This document shows positions 1-14,737 of a stretch of 45,243 nt of DNA, piece by piece (position 1 is the stretch's first letter; every line of letters starts with the position of its first letter). The notes below the pieces were generated by a model. That model saw nothing but the letters and a program-made list of their open reading frames with translations, made no database searches and was not told the origin of the DNA. Source of the stretch: Pseudomonadota bacterium. GTDB taxonomy: Bacteria; Pseudomonadota; Gammaproteobacteria; Burkholderiales; Ferrovaceae. The position numbers and the translations under genes were made by a program. The stretch lies in NCBI GenBank assembly GCA_021805725.1, contig JAJZEH010000077.1, forward strand, positions 1 through 45,243, given 5' to 3'.

Positions 1-14
1 ACATTCTACCGCAT

Positions 15-91
15 TGGCGTGCCCGACAGGAATCGAACCTGTAACCCCCAGCTTAGAAGGCTGGTGCTCTATCCGATTGAGCTACGGGCAC
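15..91 (-). tRNA. tRNA-Arg, anticodon TCT
   Basis: Read on the minus strand this is a complete 77-nt cloverleaf. The acceptor arm GTGCCCG pairs with CGGGCAC, the discriminator is G, and CCA is encoded (plus-strand TGG at 15-17). The anticodon loop CTTCTAA sits in a CCAGC/GCTGG stem and gives anticodon TCT, which reads AGA arginine codons. The T-arm has the usual GGTTCGATTCC core. It lies 22 nt downstream of tRNA-Pro and is probably processed from the same transcript. Confidence 0.96.
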
Positions 92-113
92 CTGTCAGGA
101 ACACCCTAAAATC

Positions 114-190
114 TGGTCGGGGTGGAGAGATTCGAACTCCCGACATCCTGGTCCCAAACCAGGCGCGCTACCAGGCTACGCTACACCCCG
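114..190 (-). tRNA. tRNA-Pro, anticodon TGG
   Basis: On the minus strand this is a 77-nt tRNA. The acceptor arm CGGGGTG pairs with CACCCCG, the discriminator is A and CCA is encoded (plus-strand TGG 114-116). The anticodon loop TTTGGGA within CCTGG/CCAGG gives TGG, a proline anticodon. It is the first gene of a two-tRNA unit with tRNA-Arg and begins only 38 nt after the lolA stop codon. Confidence 0.96.
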
Positions 191-198
191 AACCCGCG

Positions 199-227
199 AT
201 TATCCCGGTTGGGCGCTCAAAAATCAA
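199..227 (-). promoter_or_regulatory. candidate sigma70 promoter of the tRNA-Pro/tRNA-Arg unit
   Basis: On the minus strand, TTGATT (222-227) and GATAAT (199-204) are separated by exactly 17 nt, followed by a GC-rich discriminator. The predicted start near 192 would leave a leader of only about two nucleotides before the tRNA-Pro 5' end. The -35 element lies just past the lolA stop codon. This is inferred from motif matching only. Confidence 0.5.
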
Positions 228-228
228 A

Positions 229-857
229 TCATTGAATGACATCCGCGCCCGAAGGCGGGGTAAAACGGAATGCATCCGGCGAAAAATGCGGCGCCTTGTT
301 GAACTGGGTAAAGCGAATGACGATGGTGTGGCCGAAGCTGTCCTGTAATTCCATGCGTGCGAGCGACGACGCGTCAAAACCCAGACGGATCTTTTCAAAG
401 CCGGACTCGGCGGTTTTAGGGGTGGCCATGACCCATTCCAGACCTTCCGAAGCGCCAGCCTCCTCCAGGTGGAACCCCTTCTCGAGAGCATTGTCGCCCG
501 CCAGAATCGCCGCCGGGGTGGAACCCAGACTTTCATTGAGTTTCTTGCGCGTCACCTGTTTCAAGTCGGGATCCCATATCCACAAGGTGCGCCCATCGCC
601 CACGATGGTTTGCGGGTAAGGCTTTTGGTATTCCCAGCGAAATTTTCCAGGCCGCGAAAACTGGAACATGCCACTGCTGCTCTGCGCAGTCGAGGAAGCC
701 TTGGCACCAAGGCTGGTCTGGGTAAATTGCGCCTGTCCCGACTGCGTGTCCTGTACAAAGCTTTTGAGGCGATCCAGACCACTACCCCAGGCCGAAATCG
801 AGAGGCCGGCCAGCACCGCCATCAGCCCCACCGCCATATGGCGCGTACTTTTCAATT

Positions 858-861
<4 letters not shown>
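229..861 (-). CDS. lolA: outer-membrane lipoprotein carrier protein LolA
   Basis: A 210-residue periplasmic chaperone that accepts lipoproteins released by LolCDE and hands them to LolB at the outer membrane. It has an N-terminal signal peptide (hydrophobic stretch about residues 9-25), then the LolA core, with a [19 protein letters not shown] segment near residues 64-84 and [20 protein letters not shown] after it. The length is normal for the family. The start is a GTG whose bases overlap the ftsK stop (GTGA), with GGAGG about 10 nt upstream. The ATG at residue 9 is a less likely alternative. It is translationally coupled to ftsK, an order often seen in betaproteobacteria. Confidence 0.93.
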
Positions 862-5828
<4,967 letters not shown>

Positions 5829-5832
<4 letters not shown>

Positions 5833-6200
5833 GCCTGGCCAGTTTTTCATTGATCCTCACCGGCGTTTTGCTCAACGCCGTCGCACAACTGTTGCTGAAA
5901 GCCGGCACCAACGCCATTGGCCATTTCTCCTTCGAATGGCGTAACGTCGTACCCATCGGTTGGCAAGTGGCTACAGAACCCCACATTCTGGGCGGCCTTT
6001 TCTGCTATGCCGTCAGTGTGGTGGTCTGGATCCTGGCCCTGTCGCGCGTCCCTGTTTCCATCGCCTATCCCATGCTTTCCATTGGCTATGTGGTCAATGC
6101 CCTGGCCGCCTACTGGCTGCTGGGAGAATCATTTTCCGCCATGCGGCTGACGGGAATTTTTGTCATCATTCTGGGAGTATTCCTCATTGCACGCAGCTGA
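5829..6200 (+). CDS. arnE: ArnE-like small flippase subunit (SMR/EamA family)
   Basis: A 123-residue protein with four predicted membrane helices of the small multidrug resistance fold. In the arn pathway such subunits (ArnE with ArnF) flip undecaprenyl-phosphate-Ara4N to the periplasmic face. It has the N-terminal LNAVAQLLLKAG segment and a VPVSIAYPMLSIGYV segment typical of this group. The ATG overlaps the arnT stop (ATGA). Only one such subunit is encoded here, so it may act as a homodimer or pair with a partner encoded elsewhere. The name is given by context; the sequence alone would support only an SMR-like transporter. Confidence 0.78.
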
Positions 6201-7338
6201 TTCAAAAGGGGCCAAACCCTTTCTGCCCTTTGCCCGACCCACCATCGATGAGACCATGGTGGCGGCCGTGGCAGATACCTTGCGCTCCCTCTGGATCACA
6301 TCAGGGCCACAGGTGCTTGCCTTTGAAAAGGCCTTGTCCGAATATCACGGTGGCCGTCCGGTTCGCGTATTCACTTCGGCCACAGCCGCACTGGAAGTGG
6401 CCCTGCTCGTCGCGGGTATCGGCCCGGGCGACGAAGTCATCATGCCCGCCCAGACCTTTTTTTCCTGCGCCAATGCCATCGCCCGCACGGGTGCCCGGCC
6501 GGTGTTCGTGGATGTGGACCCCGTCACCCGCAACATGGACCTGAACGCCACCGAAGCGGCCATCAATACGCGCACGCGTGCACTCATACCCACACATTTT
6601 GCAGGACTGCCCATGGACATGGACGCGCTCCATGAACTGGCCGGGGACACCAACCTGCGGGTCATCGAGGATGCCGCGCTGGCCATCGGCAGCCAATGGA
6701 AGGGGCGGCGCATCGGCAGTTTTGGGGACATTGCAAGCTTCAGCTTTCATCCCAACAAAAACATGACCACCATCGAAGGCGGTGCGCTGGTATTTGAGGA
6801 CGAATCCGAAGCACTGCTTGCCGAGCGATTCCGTTTTCATGGCATCGCTCGCAACCCGGATGGCACCCGCGACGTCACGGTGCTGGGAGGCAAGTACAAC
6901 CTCCCTGACGTCAATGCAAGGTTGGGGCTGCTGCAACTGGCCCGACTGGACGAATTCACCGCGCGGCGCCAACAACTGGTGACCCGGTATTTCGAGCAAC
7001 TGCAAACCGACCCGCCCTGTACGCTGCCGGCGCGGGGCGATGCTGGCCACAGCTGGAATTTCTTTGCACCGTTGTTACCGCTCGACCAGCTCACCCTGAC
7101 GCGCAAACAAGTCATGGATGCACTGCAGGCCGAAGGCATTGGCACCGGCATCTCCTACGAAGCCGTGCATCTCACCACCCAATACCGCAAGCTGGGCTAT
7201 CATGAGGGAGATTTTCCCCATGCCGAACACATTGCCCGCACCACCCTGACCCTGCCACTCTATCCCACCCTGGAAATAGCCGATGTGGACCGGGTCTGTC
7301 AGACGCTGCGGACCATCCTTCACGCCGCCAAACGATGA
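6187..7338 (+). CDS. arnB: UDP-4-amino-4-deoxy-L-arabinose aminotransferase ArnB
   Basis: A 383-residue PLP enzyme of the DegT/DnrJ/EryC1 family. It transaminates UDP-4-keto-arabinose with glutamate to give UDP-L-Ara4N. Visible features are the N-terminal PFLPFARP motif, a TSATAALEVAL cofactor-phosphate region, the VIEDAALAIGS segment, and the PLP lysine at about residue 191 in SFHPNKNMTT. The proposed start is a TTG at 6187, with GGGAG 9 nt upstream, and it overlaps arnE by 14 nt. An in-frame TTG at 6160 is a weaker alternative because it lies deeper inside arnE and adds non-homologous residues. The stop overlaps arnC by 4 nt. Confidence 0.9.
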   Translation: MHAADSKGAKPFLPFARPTIDETMVAAVADTLRSLWITSGPQVLAFEKALSEYHGGRPVRVFTSATAALEVALLVAGIGPGDEVIMPAQTFFSCANAIARTGARPVFVDVDPVTRNMDLNATEAAINTRTRALIPTHFAGLPMDMDALHELAGDTNLRVIEDAALAIGSQWKGRRIGSFGDIASFSFHPNKNMTTIEGGALVFEDESEALLAERFRFHGIARNPDGTRDVTVLGGKYNLPDVNARLGLLQLARLDEFTARRQQLVTRYFEQLQTDPPCTLPARGDAGHSWNFFAPLLPLDQLTLTRKQVMDALQAEGIGTGISYEAVHLTTQYRKLGYHEGDFPHAEHIARTTLTLPLYPTLEIADVDRVCQTLRTILHAAKR

Positions 7339-8300
7339 TCGCCATGTCCAACCCGAGTCTTTCAGTGGTCATTCCCGTTTACAACGAGGAAGAGGGGCTG
7401 CAAGCCCTGTTTGACCGGCTTTACGTGGCGCTGGATGCCTTGCGTGTCCCCTACGAAGTCATCTTCATCAACGATGGCAGTACAGACCGCTCAGTTGCCC
7501 TGTTGCGGGGCCAGTTTGAAAAACGCCCGGATGCCACGCGCGTCATTCTGCTCAACGGCAACTATGGCCAGCACATGGCCATCATGGCGGGCTTTGAGCA
7601 ATCCCGCGGCGACCGGGTTGTGACGCTGGATGCCGACCTGCAGAATCCGCCGGAGGAAATTGGAAAGCTGCTTGCCGCCATGGATGCCGGCCATGATTAT
7701 GTGGGCACGGTGCGCCAGAACCGCCAGGACAGCGCCTGGCGCCGCTGGGCCTCGCGCCTGATGAACCGGCTGCGTGAGCGCATCACGCGCATCCGCATGA
7801 CCGACCAGGGCTGCATGCTGCGCGCCTACGATCGCAAGATCGTCCGGGCCATTGCCTCGTGCCGTGAAGTAAACACCTATATCCCTGCGCTGGCCTATAC
7901 TTTTTCTGCGCACCCCACCGAAGTGGCGGTCCGACATGAGGAAAGAACCGCAGGTGAATCCAAATATTCCCTGTACAGCCTGGTGCGCCTCAACTTCGAC
8001 CTCGTGACCGGGTTTTCCGTCTTTCCGCTGCAACTTTTTTCCCTGCTCGGCATGGTCCTGTCACTACTGTCCGGCCTCTTTGTAGCGTACCTGTTCATTC
8101 GTCGGCTGGTAGTGGGGCCCGAAGCCGAGGGCTTGTTTACCCTGTTTGCCATCACCTTCTTCCTGATCAGCATTCTGCTCTTTGGCATCGGTCTTCTGGG
8201 GGAATATGTGGGCCGAATTTACCAGCAGGTGCGGGATCGCCCTCGTTTTCTCATTGAAGCCATCCTGGAAGCGCCCCAAGAGGGCGCGCGAGACGCATGA
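7335..8300 (+). CDS. arnC: undecaprenyl-phosphate Ara4-formyl-N transferase ArnC
   Basis: A 321-residue GT2 glycosyltransferase. It transfers 4-deoxy-4-formamido-L-arabinose from UDP to undecaprenyl phosphate on the cytoplasmic side. The GT-A fold is shown by SVVIPVYNEEEGL near the N-terminus, FINDGSTDRS, and a DADLQNPPEE metal/nucleotide motif at about residues 98-107. Two hydrophobic segments near the C-terminus anchor it to the inner membrane. The ATG at 7335 overlaps the arnB stop; a second ATG three codons later (7344) is possible. It overlaps the next gene by 4 nt. Confidence 0.92.
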   Translation: MIAMSNPSLSVVIPVYNEEEGLQALFDRLYVALDALRVPYEVIFINDGSTDRSVALLRGQFEKRPDATRVILLNGNYGQHMAIMAGFEQSRGDRVVTLDADLQNPPEEIGKLLAAMDAGHDYVGTVRQNRQDSAWRRWASRLMNRLRERITRIRMTDQGCMLRAYDRKIVRAIASCREVNTYIPALAYTFSAHPTEVAVRHEERTAGESKYSLYSLVRLNFDLVTGFSVFPLQLFSLLGMVLSLLSGLFVAYLFIRRLVVGPEAEGLFTLFAITFFLISILLFGIGLLGEYVGRIYQQVRDRPRFLIEAILEAPQEGARDA

Positions 8301-9181
8301 CGCGCGCCGTTGTTTTTGCGTACCACACCATCGGCGTACGCTGCCTGGAAGTCCTTCTCGATAATGGCGTGGAAGTGTCCCTGGTAGTGACGCACCAGGA
8401 CAACCCACGGGAAACCATATGGTTTGAAAGCGTGGCTGATCTCGCCCGCCTGCGAGGCATTCCACTGATCACCCCAGAGGATCCCAATGATCCTGACATC
8501 GTGCAGAAAATTCGCGACCTCAAACCGGACTTTCTATTTTCCTTTTACTACCGCCATATGCTGGGGACGGCACTGCTGGCACTCCCCGCACGCGGTGCCT
8601 ATAACCTGCACGGCTCGCTGCTGCCGAAGTTTCGGGGGCGTGTGCCCATCAACTGGGCGGTCATACTGGGTGAAACCGAGACCGGCGCCACGCTGCACGC
8701 CATGACCGTCAAACCCGACCAAGGCGACATCGTGGCCCAGGAGCGGGTTCCCATCGGACCGGACGATACGGCCTTCGAGGTGTTTCAACGGGTCGCGGAG
8801 GCGGGCGTGGTGGCATTGAAAAAGGCGCTGGGCCCCCTGCTCTCCGGCCAGGCCCACCACCGCCCCCAAAACCTTGCAGCTGGCTCTTATCATGGCGGAC
8901 GCCGCCCCGAGGACGGTTGCATTGACTGGAGCCAGCCGGCGCAGGCGATCCATAACCTGGTGCGCGGCGTGGCCCCCCCTTACCCCGGCGCTTTCACCCG
9001 CCTTGCAGGCCATATCGCGCGCATTCTGCGCACCAGCCTCACTCAAAGCAATGACGCCATCGCCCGCACGACGGGAGGCGATGGCGCCCCACTGTACATC
9101 CTGGCCATGGAACTTGATGGGAAACCGATGGATGCCGTCGAATTCCAGCACCGCTTTCCCCTCGGCGTGCATCCGCACTGA
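8297..9181 (+). CDS. arnA: UDP-L-Ara4N formyltransferase (stand-alone ArnA N-domain)
   Basis: A 294-residue protein equivalent to the N-terminal half of E. coli ArnA. It N-formylates UDP-L-Ara4N with 10-formyltetrahydrofolate. The catalytic triad of the family is in place: N103 and H105 in NLHGSLLPKFRG, and D141 in the KPDQGDIV segment. Its C-terminal subdomain resembles that of Met-tRNA formyltransferase, but the arn context and the RVPINWAV segment favour the ArnA role. In enterobacteria this activity is fused to the UDP-glucuronate decarboxylase; here the two are separate genes with a 36-nt gap. Confidence 0.9.
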   Translation: MTRAVVFAYHTIGVRCLEVLLDNGVEVSLVVTHQDNPRETIWFESVADLARLRGIPLITPEDPNDPDIVQKIRDLKPDFLFSFYYRHMLGTALLALPARGAYNLHGSLLPKFRGRVPINWAVILGETETGATLHAMTVKPDQGDIVAQERVPIGPDDTAFEVFQRVAEAGVVALKKALGPLLSGQAHHRPQNLAAGSYHGGRRPEDGCIDWSQPAQAIHNLVRGVAPPYPGAFTRLAGHIARILRTSLTQSNDAIARTTGGDGAPLYILAMELDGKPMDAVEFQHRFPLGVHPH

Positions 9182-9183
9182 CT

Positions 9184-9191
9184 GGTATAAT
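9184..9191 (+). promoter_or_regulatory. candidate internal extended -10 promoter before the decarboxylase gene
   Basis: In the 36-nt gap between the two arnA-half genes, TGGTATAAT is a perfect extended -10 element (TATAAT at 9186-9191). The predicted start is near 9198, 20 nt before the ATG. No good -35 is seen, which extended -10 promoters tolerate. It is the widest gap in an otherwise overlapping operon. Confidence 0.4.
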
Positions 9192-9217
9192 CGCGGTTTT
9201 ATCTGCGGCTGGATCAC

Positions 9218-10261
9218 ATGAAAAAAATTCTGATTCTCGGGGTCAACGGGTTCATCGGCCATCACCTCAGTCAACGGATTCTCAACACCACCGACTGGGA
9301 GGTTTATGGGATGGACATGCAAAGCGAACGGGTGTCCGACCTGATCGACCATCCACGCTTCCATTTCTTTGAAGGTGACATCACCATCAACAAGGAATGG
9401 ATCGAGTACCACGTCAAGAAATGCGACGTGGTCCTGCCACTCGTCGCCATTGCCACCCCGGCCACCTACGTGCAGCAGCCACTGCGCGTGTTCGAACTGG
9501 ATTTCGAAGCCAACCTGCCCATCGTGCGCAGCTGCGTCAAATACAGGAAACGCATCCTTTTTCCATCCACCTCAGAAGTGTACGGGATGTGCCGCGACAG
9601 CGAGTTTGACCCGGATCATTCCGAACTCATCCTGGGGCCCATCGAAAAACAGCGCTGGATCTATTCCTGCAGCAAGCAGCTGATGGACCGTGTCATCTGG
9701 GGCTACGGCATGCAGGATGGCCTGGACTTCACCCTGTTTCGCCCCTTCAACTGGATCGGTGCCGGCCTCGACAGCATTCATACTCCCAAGGAAGGCAGCT
9801 CGCGCGTCATCACCCAGTTCTTTGGCCACATCGTGCGCGGCGAGAACATCAAGCTGGTGGACGGCGGTACGCAAAAGCGCGCCTTCACCTACATTGACGA
9901 TGGCGTTTCGGCCCTGATGAAAATCATCGAGAATAAAAACGGCGTCGCCAGCGGCAAGATCTACAATGTGGGCAACCCCGCCAACAACTACTCGGTCAAG
10001 GAACTGGCAGAGATGATGCTGAAGCTCGCCATGGAGTATCCCGAGTATCGCGACACGGCAAAGCAGGTCAAGCTGGTGGAAACCTCCTCGGAGGCGTATT
10101 ACGGCAAGGGATATCAGGACGTGCAAAACCGCGTCCCCAAAATCACCAACACCAGGACCGAGCTGGAATGGGCACCCCAGGTGACCATGGCCGATGCACT
10201 GCGCTTCATTTTCGATTCCTATCGCAGCCAGGTCGCTGAAGCGCGTGGTTTGGTGGACTGA
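9218..10261 (+). CDS. arnA: UDP-glucuronate oxidative decarboxylase (stand-alone ArnA C-domain)
   Basis: A 347-residue short-chain dehydrogenase/epimerase-type enzyme. It oxidises and decarboxylates UDP-glucuronate with NAD+ to UDP-4-keto-pentose, the substrate of ArnB. It has the Rossmann motif GVNGFIGHH at about 8-16, a PLVAIATPATYVQQP segment typical of ArnA decarboxylases, the PSTSEVYG catalytic serine/threonine region, and YSCSKQLMDR, which holds the YxxxK pair. The length matches the C-terminal half of bifunctional ArnA. It is named arnA because both halves correspond to that one enterobacterial gene. purE follows after 6 nt. Confidence 0.92.
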   Translation: MKKILILGVNGFIGHHLSQRILNTTDWEVYGMDMQSERVSDLIDHPRFHFFEGDITINKEWIEYHVKKCDVVLPLVAIATPATYVQQPLRVFELDFEANLPIVRSCVKYRKRILFPSTSEVYGMCRDSEFDPDHSELILGPIEKQRWIYSCSKQLMDRVIWGYGMQDGLDFTLFRPFNWIGAGLDSIHTPKEGSSRVITQFFGHIVRGENIKLVDGGTQKRAFTYIDDGVSALMKIIENKNGVASGKIYNVGNPANNYSVKELAEMMLKLAMEYPEYRDTAKQVKLVETSSEAYYGKGYQDVQNRVPKITNTRTELEWAPQVTMADALRFIFDSYRSQVAEARGLVD

Positions 10262-10267
10262 CTCGCC

Positions 10268-10761
10268 ATGAGTGCCGCGCCGCAGGTTGGAATCGTCATG
10301 GGCAGCAACTCCGATTGGAGCGTCATGGAACATGCCGCCCGCATGCTGGATCGTTTTGGCATTCCCTACGAATCCCGCGTGGTTTCAGCCCACCGCACGC
10401 CGGACCTGATGTTTGAATATGCAGCGCAGGCCCGTGGGCGCGGCCTTGCCTGCATCATTGCCGGCGCGGGTGGAGCAGCCCATCTGCCAGGCATGCTGGC
10501 CGCCAAAACCACCCTGCCCGTACTGGGGGTACCCGTCCCCAGCACCAGCCTTGCCGGGCAGGACTCGCTTCTGTCCATCGTCCAGATGCCCAAGGGCATT
10601 CCCGTGGCCACTTTTGCCATCGGCGAAGCAGGGGCCACCAATGCCGCCCTCTTTGCCGTCAGCATGCTGGCCTGCGCAAGACCCGCCCTGCTCCAACGGC
10701 TGGACGATTACCGCGCCGAACTGGTGAGCACCGTACAAGCCATGATCCTTCCTCCCGAACG

Positions 10762-10765
<4 letters not shown>
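10268..10765 (+). CDS. purE: N5-carboxyaminoimidazole ribonucleotide mutase PurE
   Basis: A 165-residue class I PurE that converts N5-CAIR to CAIR in purine synthesis. Signatures are [10 protein letters not shown] at the N-terminus, VVSAHRTPD with the conserved histidine, [13 protein letters not shown], and [29 protein letters not shown]. Length and order are normal. It overlaps purK by 4 nt and follows the arn genes after 6 nt, so it is probably cotranscribed with them although unrelated to lipid A. Confidence 0.96.
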
Positions 10766-12275
<1,510 letters not shown>

Positions 12276-12294
12276 TTATGCTGCTTTGCGAGGA

Positions 12295-12303
12295 ATGATA
12301 ACA
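12295..12303 (-). promoter_or_regulatory. candidate extended -10 promoter of the PII gene
   Basis: The minus strand reads TGTTATCAT, an extended -10 with TATCAT at 12295-12300. The predicted start near 12288 gives a leader of about 55 nt that contains the inverted repeat. I saw no sigma54 (GG-N10-GC) promoter here. Confidence 0.38.
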
Positions 12304-12314
12304 CTGGATGCCCC

Positions 12315-12351
12315 ACAAAAGAAAACCGCCCGCAGCGTAAGCTGAGGGCGG
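12315..12351 (-). terminator. rho-independent terminator of hemN
   Basis: On the minus strand a GC-rich hairpin (CCGCCC and CAGC pairing with GCTG and GGGCGG across a 4-nt loop, with one mismatch) is followed by TTTTCTTTTG. It begins 21 nt after the hemN stop and precedes the PII promoter. Confidence 0.8.
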
Positions 12352-12372
12352 AAAGACCACTTTAGGAGACTG

Positions 12373-13758
12373 CTACAACACCTTTGAAAAACGATGATGG
12401 TCGGCGTGCTGCCAGAGATATTTGTCGAAGGCCATCGCCACGGCCCGCACAAAGAACCACCCCGCTTTGCTGACCTCAATGCCCGCTTCTGTGCGAACCA
12501 CAAGGCCAAAACTCTCAAACTCACGAATGCGCTCCAGCGCTTCGTCAAAATATTCCATGAACTGGATGCCGTAGCGGCGCTCCAGGGGCGCGAAGTGCAC
12601 CCGGCCCTGGCACATCAGCCCCATGATGACCTCGCGGCGCAACAGGTCGTCGTCGGTCAGCGTCAGTCCGCGTTCCACGGGCAATTGCCCTTCATCCAGC
12701 GCAGCATAGTATTCCGCCAGGGTCTTGACGTTCTGGCTGTAGGCCCGGCCCACCTGGCTGATGGCTGATACGCCAAACCCCACCAGATCCGAGCCTGCAT
12801 TGGTGTGATATCCCTGAAAATTGCGCTGCAGCCGACCCTCGCGCTTGACCCTGGCTAGCTGATCCCCGGGTAGCGCAAAGTGGTCCATACCGATGTACTC
12901 GTAGCCCTGCTCCAGAAATTTTTCGATGGCCTGATCCAGCATGCGCAGTTTGAGATCTGCCCCAGGCAGCACGAACGCATCGATCCGCCGCTGCGGTTTG
13001 AAGCGTGCAGGCAGGTGGGCATAGGCATAGAGCGCGATGCGATCGGGGCGGATACTGACTACCTGCTGCAGGGTCCGCGCAAATGAGGTGGGGCCCTGAT
13101 GCGGCAGGCCATAAATCAGGTCAATGTTGATAGAGTCAAAGTGCAGGGCGCGCGCTTCTTTCATCAGCGCTTCCACCTGCTCGAAGGGCTGCACGCGGTG
13201 GATGGCCTCCTGCACCAGCGGATCAAAGTCCTGCACACCAAAGCTGACCCGGTTAAAACCCAGCTGGCGGATATGCGCCAGACGCGCGCCATTCACCGTG
13301 CGCGGATCGATTTCAATGGAGCACTCGGCGCCCGCCACAAACTCGAAGCGTGCCTTGAGGCGCGCCACCAGGCTGGCAAGCTCCTCATCGCTCAGGAAGG
13401 TGGGCGAGCCCCCGCCAAAATGCAGCTGGGACACGGGAGACAACTCCCCCTCCGGGCCTGCCAGATGCTGTGAGACGCGGTCGATTTCAACTTCCAGATA
13501 GCGCAGGTAATCGCGCACCTTGCCATGGTCCTTGGTAATGACCTTGTTGCAGGCACAGTAGTAGCACACGGATTCGCAAAACGGCACATGGATGTATAAA
13601 GACATGGGCAGGGCGGGACCGGAGGCACGTTCCTGCAATGCGCCGATCAGGGCTTTGCCCTGAACGTCCGGAACAAACCGGTCTGCCGTGGGATAAGATG
13701 TGTAGCGCGGGCCTGGAATATCAAACCTGCGCATCAAATCAGGGGTAATCAGTTCCAT
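12373..13758 (-). CDS. hemN: oxygen-independent coproporphyrinogen III oxidase HemN
   Basis: A 461-residue radical-SAM enzyme that converts coproporphyrinogen III to protoporphyrinogen IX without oxygen, allowing haem synthesis under anoxia. The cluster motif is C61, C65, C68 with the extra C70 (CESVCYYCAC), matching E. coli HemN C62/C66/C69/C71. A GGGSPTFL SAM-binding segment and an EIDPRTV segment follow, and the C-terminal HemN domain is complete. The length is that of true HemN rather than HemW. It is monocistronic, with its own terminator and a perfect FNR box upstream. Confidence 0.96.
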   Translation of the reverse strand: MELITPDLMRRFDIPGPRYTSYPTADRFVPDVQGKALIGALQERASGPALPMSLYIHVPFCESVCYYCACNKVITKDHGKVRDYLRYLEVEIDRVSQHLAGPEGELSPVSQLHFGGGSPTFLSDEELASLVARLKARFEFVAGAECSIEIDPRTVNGARLAHIRQLGFNRVSFGVQDFDPLVQEAIHRVQPFEQVEALMKEARALHFDSINIDLIYGLPHQGPTSFARTLQQVVSIRPDRIALYAYAHLPARFKPQRRIDAFVLPGADLKLRMLDQAIEKFLEQGYEYIGMDHFALPGDQLARVKREGRLQRNFQGYHTNAGSDLVGFGVSAISQVGRAYSQNVKTLAEYYAALDEGQLPVERGLTLTDDDLLRREVIMGLMCQGRVHFAPLERRYGIQFMEYFDEALERIREFESFGLVVRTEAGIEVSKAGWFFVRAVAMAFDKYLWQHADHHRFSKVL

Positions 13759-13787
13759 GTCTTACGAGAATCCTTGTTGGTTTTCGT

Positions 13788-13829
13788 AATATGGCTCATT
13801 CCTGGGTTGGGTAATTTGATCAAGATCAA
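13788..13829 (-). promoter_or_regulatory. FNR-activated promoter of hemN
   Basis: A perfect FNR/Anr box, TTGAT-CAAG-ATCAA, is at 13816-13829. A -10-like CATATT (minus strand, 13788-13793) is centred 32 nt downstream. That spacing puts the FNR site at about -41.5, the classical class II activation position. The predicted start is near 13781, with AAGGA at 13771-13775 ahead of the ATG. Confidence 0.85.
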
Positions 13830-13897
13830 ATTTACAGCTTCTCGGCGTCGTTTTTCTCACCCATGCCCCTTGGGTTGCCGTGAACCGGGAACCCATG

Positions 13898-13929
13898 AAA
13901 ACGCCACCGCGAAGCTGCGTGCGGTGGCG
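13898..13929 (-). terminator. probable terminator of ompW
   Basis: A perfect 9-bp hairpin CGCCACCGC-N10-GCGGTGGCG (13902-13929) is followed on the minus strand by a short run of T. The T-run is only about four residues, so termination may be partial. It lies about 43 nt beyond the ompW stop. Confidence 0.6.
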
Positions 13930-13971
13930 CGATTTCGCCGGCGAGGGGGTGCCGACGGAAAAGACGGTGGT

Positions 13972-14610
13972 TTAAAAGTGATAGCCCACACCGATCCCGG
14001 CCAGCAGGGGATTGATGTTTGCGGTCAGAACAGTGGCCCCACCCACGGTCTGCACATCGGCACTGATCCAGACCTTTTTGACGTCCACGTTGAATGACCA
14101 ATGCTGGTCGATGGCGTAATCCAGGCCCACCTGCAGGTCCCCACCCCAATTGCTTTGTGAGGTGGTGAGCGTCCCTGCTGCAGCACGCGAATCCCAGGTG
14201 CGCATGTAGGTAACGCCTGCGCCAACATAGGGGGTCAATTTTCCCAACGGATCAAAGTGATACTGAAGGTTGAGGGTGGGCGGAAGCTCTTTCAGGCCGC
14301 CAATGTCGCTGCCTGACAGGTTGATGCTGTGGCTCACCGGATAGGTGGCTACCAGCTCGGCGGCGATGTTCTTGGTAAAGAAGTAGGTCACGTCCACTTC
14401 AGGCTGGACCTGATCGGATACCTTGAGGGTATCCGAACCCACGCCACCGCCCGCCGTATTGTTGCGTTCAGTAACCACATCCAGCAGGCGCACGCGCACC
14501 AGCCAAGGGCTTAACTCCTCGGCAACAGCCGCACTCGAAGCGACGAACCACGCTACGGTGGCCCACGCCAGTGCTGCATATAAATTCGGTTTTCCCATTG
14601 CTGTTCTCAT
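13972..14610 (-). CDS. ompW: outer-membrane protein OmpW
   Basis: A 212-residue, eight-stranded outer-membrane beta-barrel. It has a signal peptide ending near AVAEE (about residue 30), a WLVRVRLLDV opening strand, PTLNLQYHF and TPYVGAGVTYMRTW segments typical of OmpW, and the C-terminal aromatic GVGYHF needed for BAM-dependent insertion. OmpW proteins form a narrow hydrophobic channel and are linked to anaerobic and stress adaptation. The start at 14610 follows GGGGGG; M5 is an alternative. It sits between hemN and fnr and has its own perfect FNR box. Confidence 0.92.
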   Translation of the reverse strand: MRTAMGKPNLYAALAWATVAWFVASSAAVAEELSPWLVRVRLLDVVTERNNTAGGGVGSDTLKVSDQVQPEVDVTYFFTKNIAAELVATYPVSHSINLSGSDIGGLKELPPTLNLQYHFDPLGKLTPYVGAGVTYMRTWDSRAAAGTLTTSQSNWGGDLQVGLDYAIDQHWSFNVDVKKVWISADVQTVGGATVLTANINPLLAGIGVGYHF

Positions 14611-14633
14611 AATTTCCCCCCAAATCGGATGAT

Positions 14634-14649
14634 GTAAGGGGAACCTTAC
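14634..14649 (-). repeat. small palindrome in the ompW leader
   Basis: GTAAGG-N4-CCTTAC forms a perfect 6-bp inverted repeat about 25 nt upstream of the ompW start, inside the predicted 5' UTR. Function unknown. Confidence 0.4.
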
Positions 14650-14678
14650 GATCTACGCCGCTACTCCCCTTGGCGTAC

Positions 14679-14720
14679 ATCGTATGAACTTGCAACGGTC
14701 TATATTTTGATATGGATCAA
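14679..14720 (-). promoter_or_regulatory. FNR-activated promoter of ompW
   Basis: A perfect FNR/Anr box, TTGAT-ATGG-ATCAA, is at 14707-14720. TACGAT (minus strand, 14679-14684) is centred 32 nt downstream, again a class II arrangement. The predicted start near 14672 gives a leader of about 62 nt. The box lies just after the fnr stop codon. Confidence 0.83.
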
Positions 14721-14737
14721 AAAACAAGAAGAATTGT

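Noticed and set aside
9572..10333. Minus-strand open frame (about 250 codons)
   Set aside because: It is antisense to the UDP-glucuronate decarboxylase gene, which is well supported.
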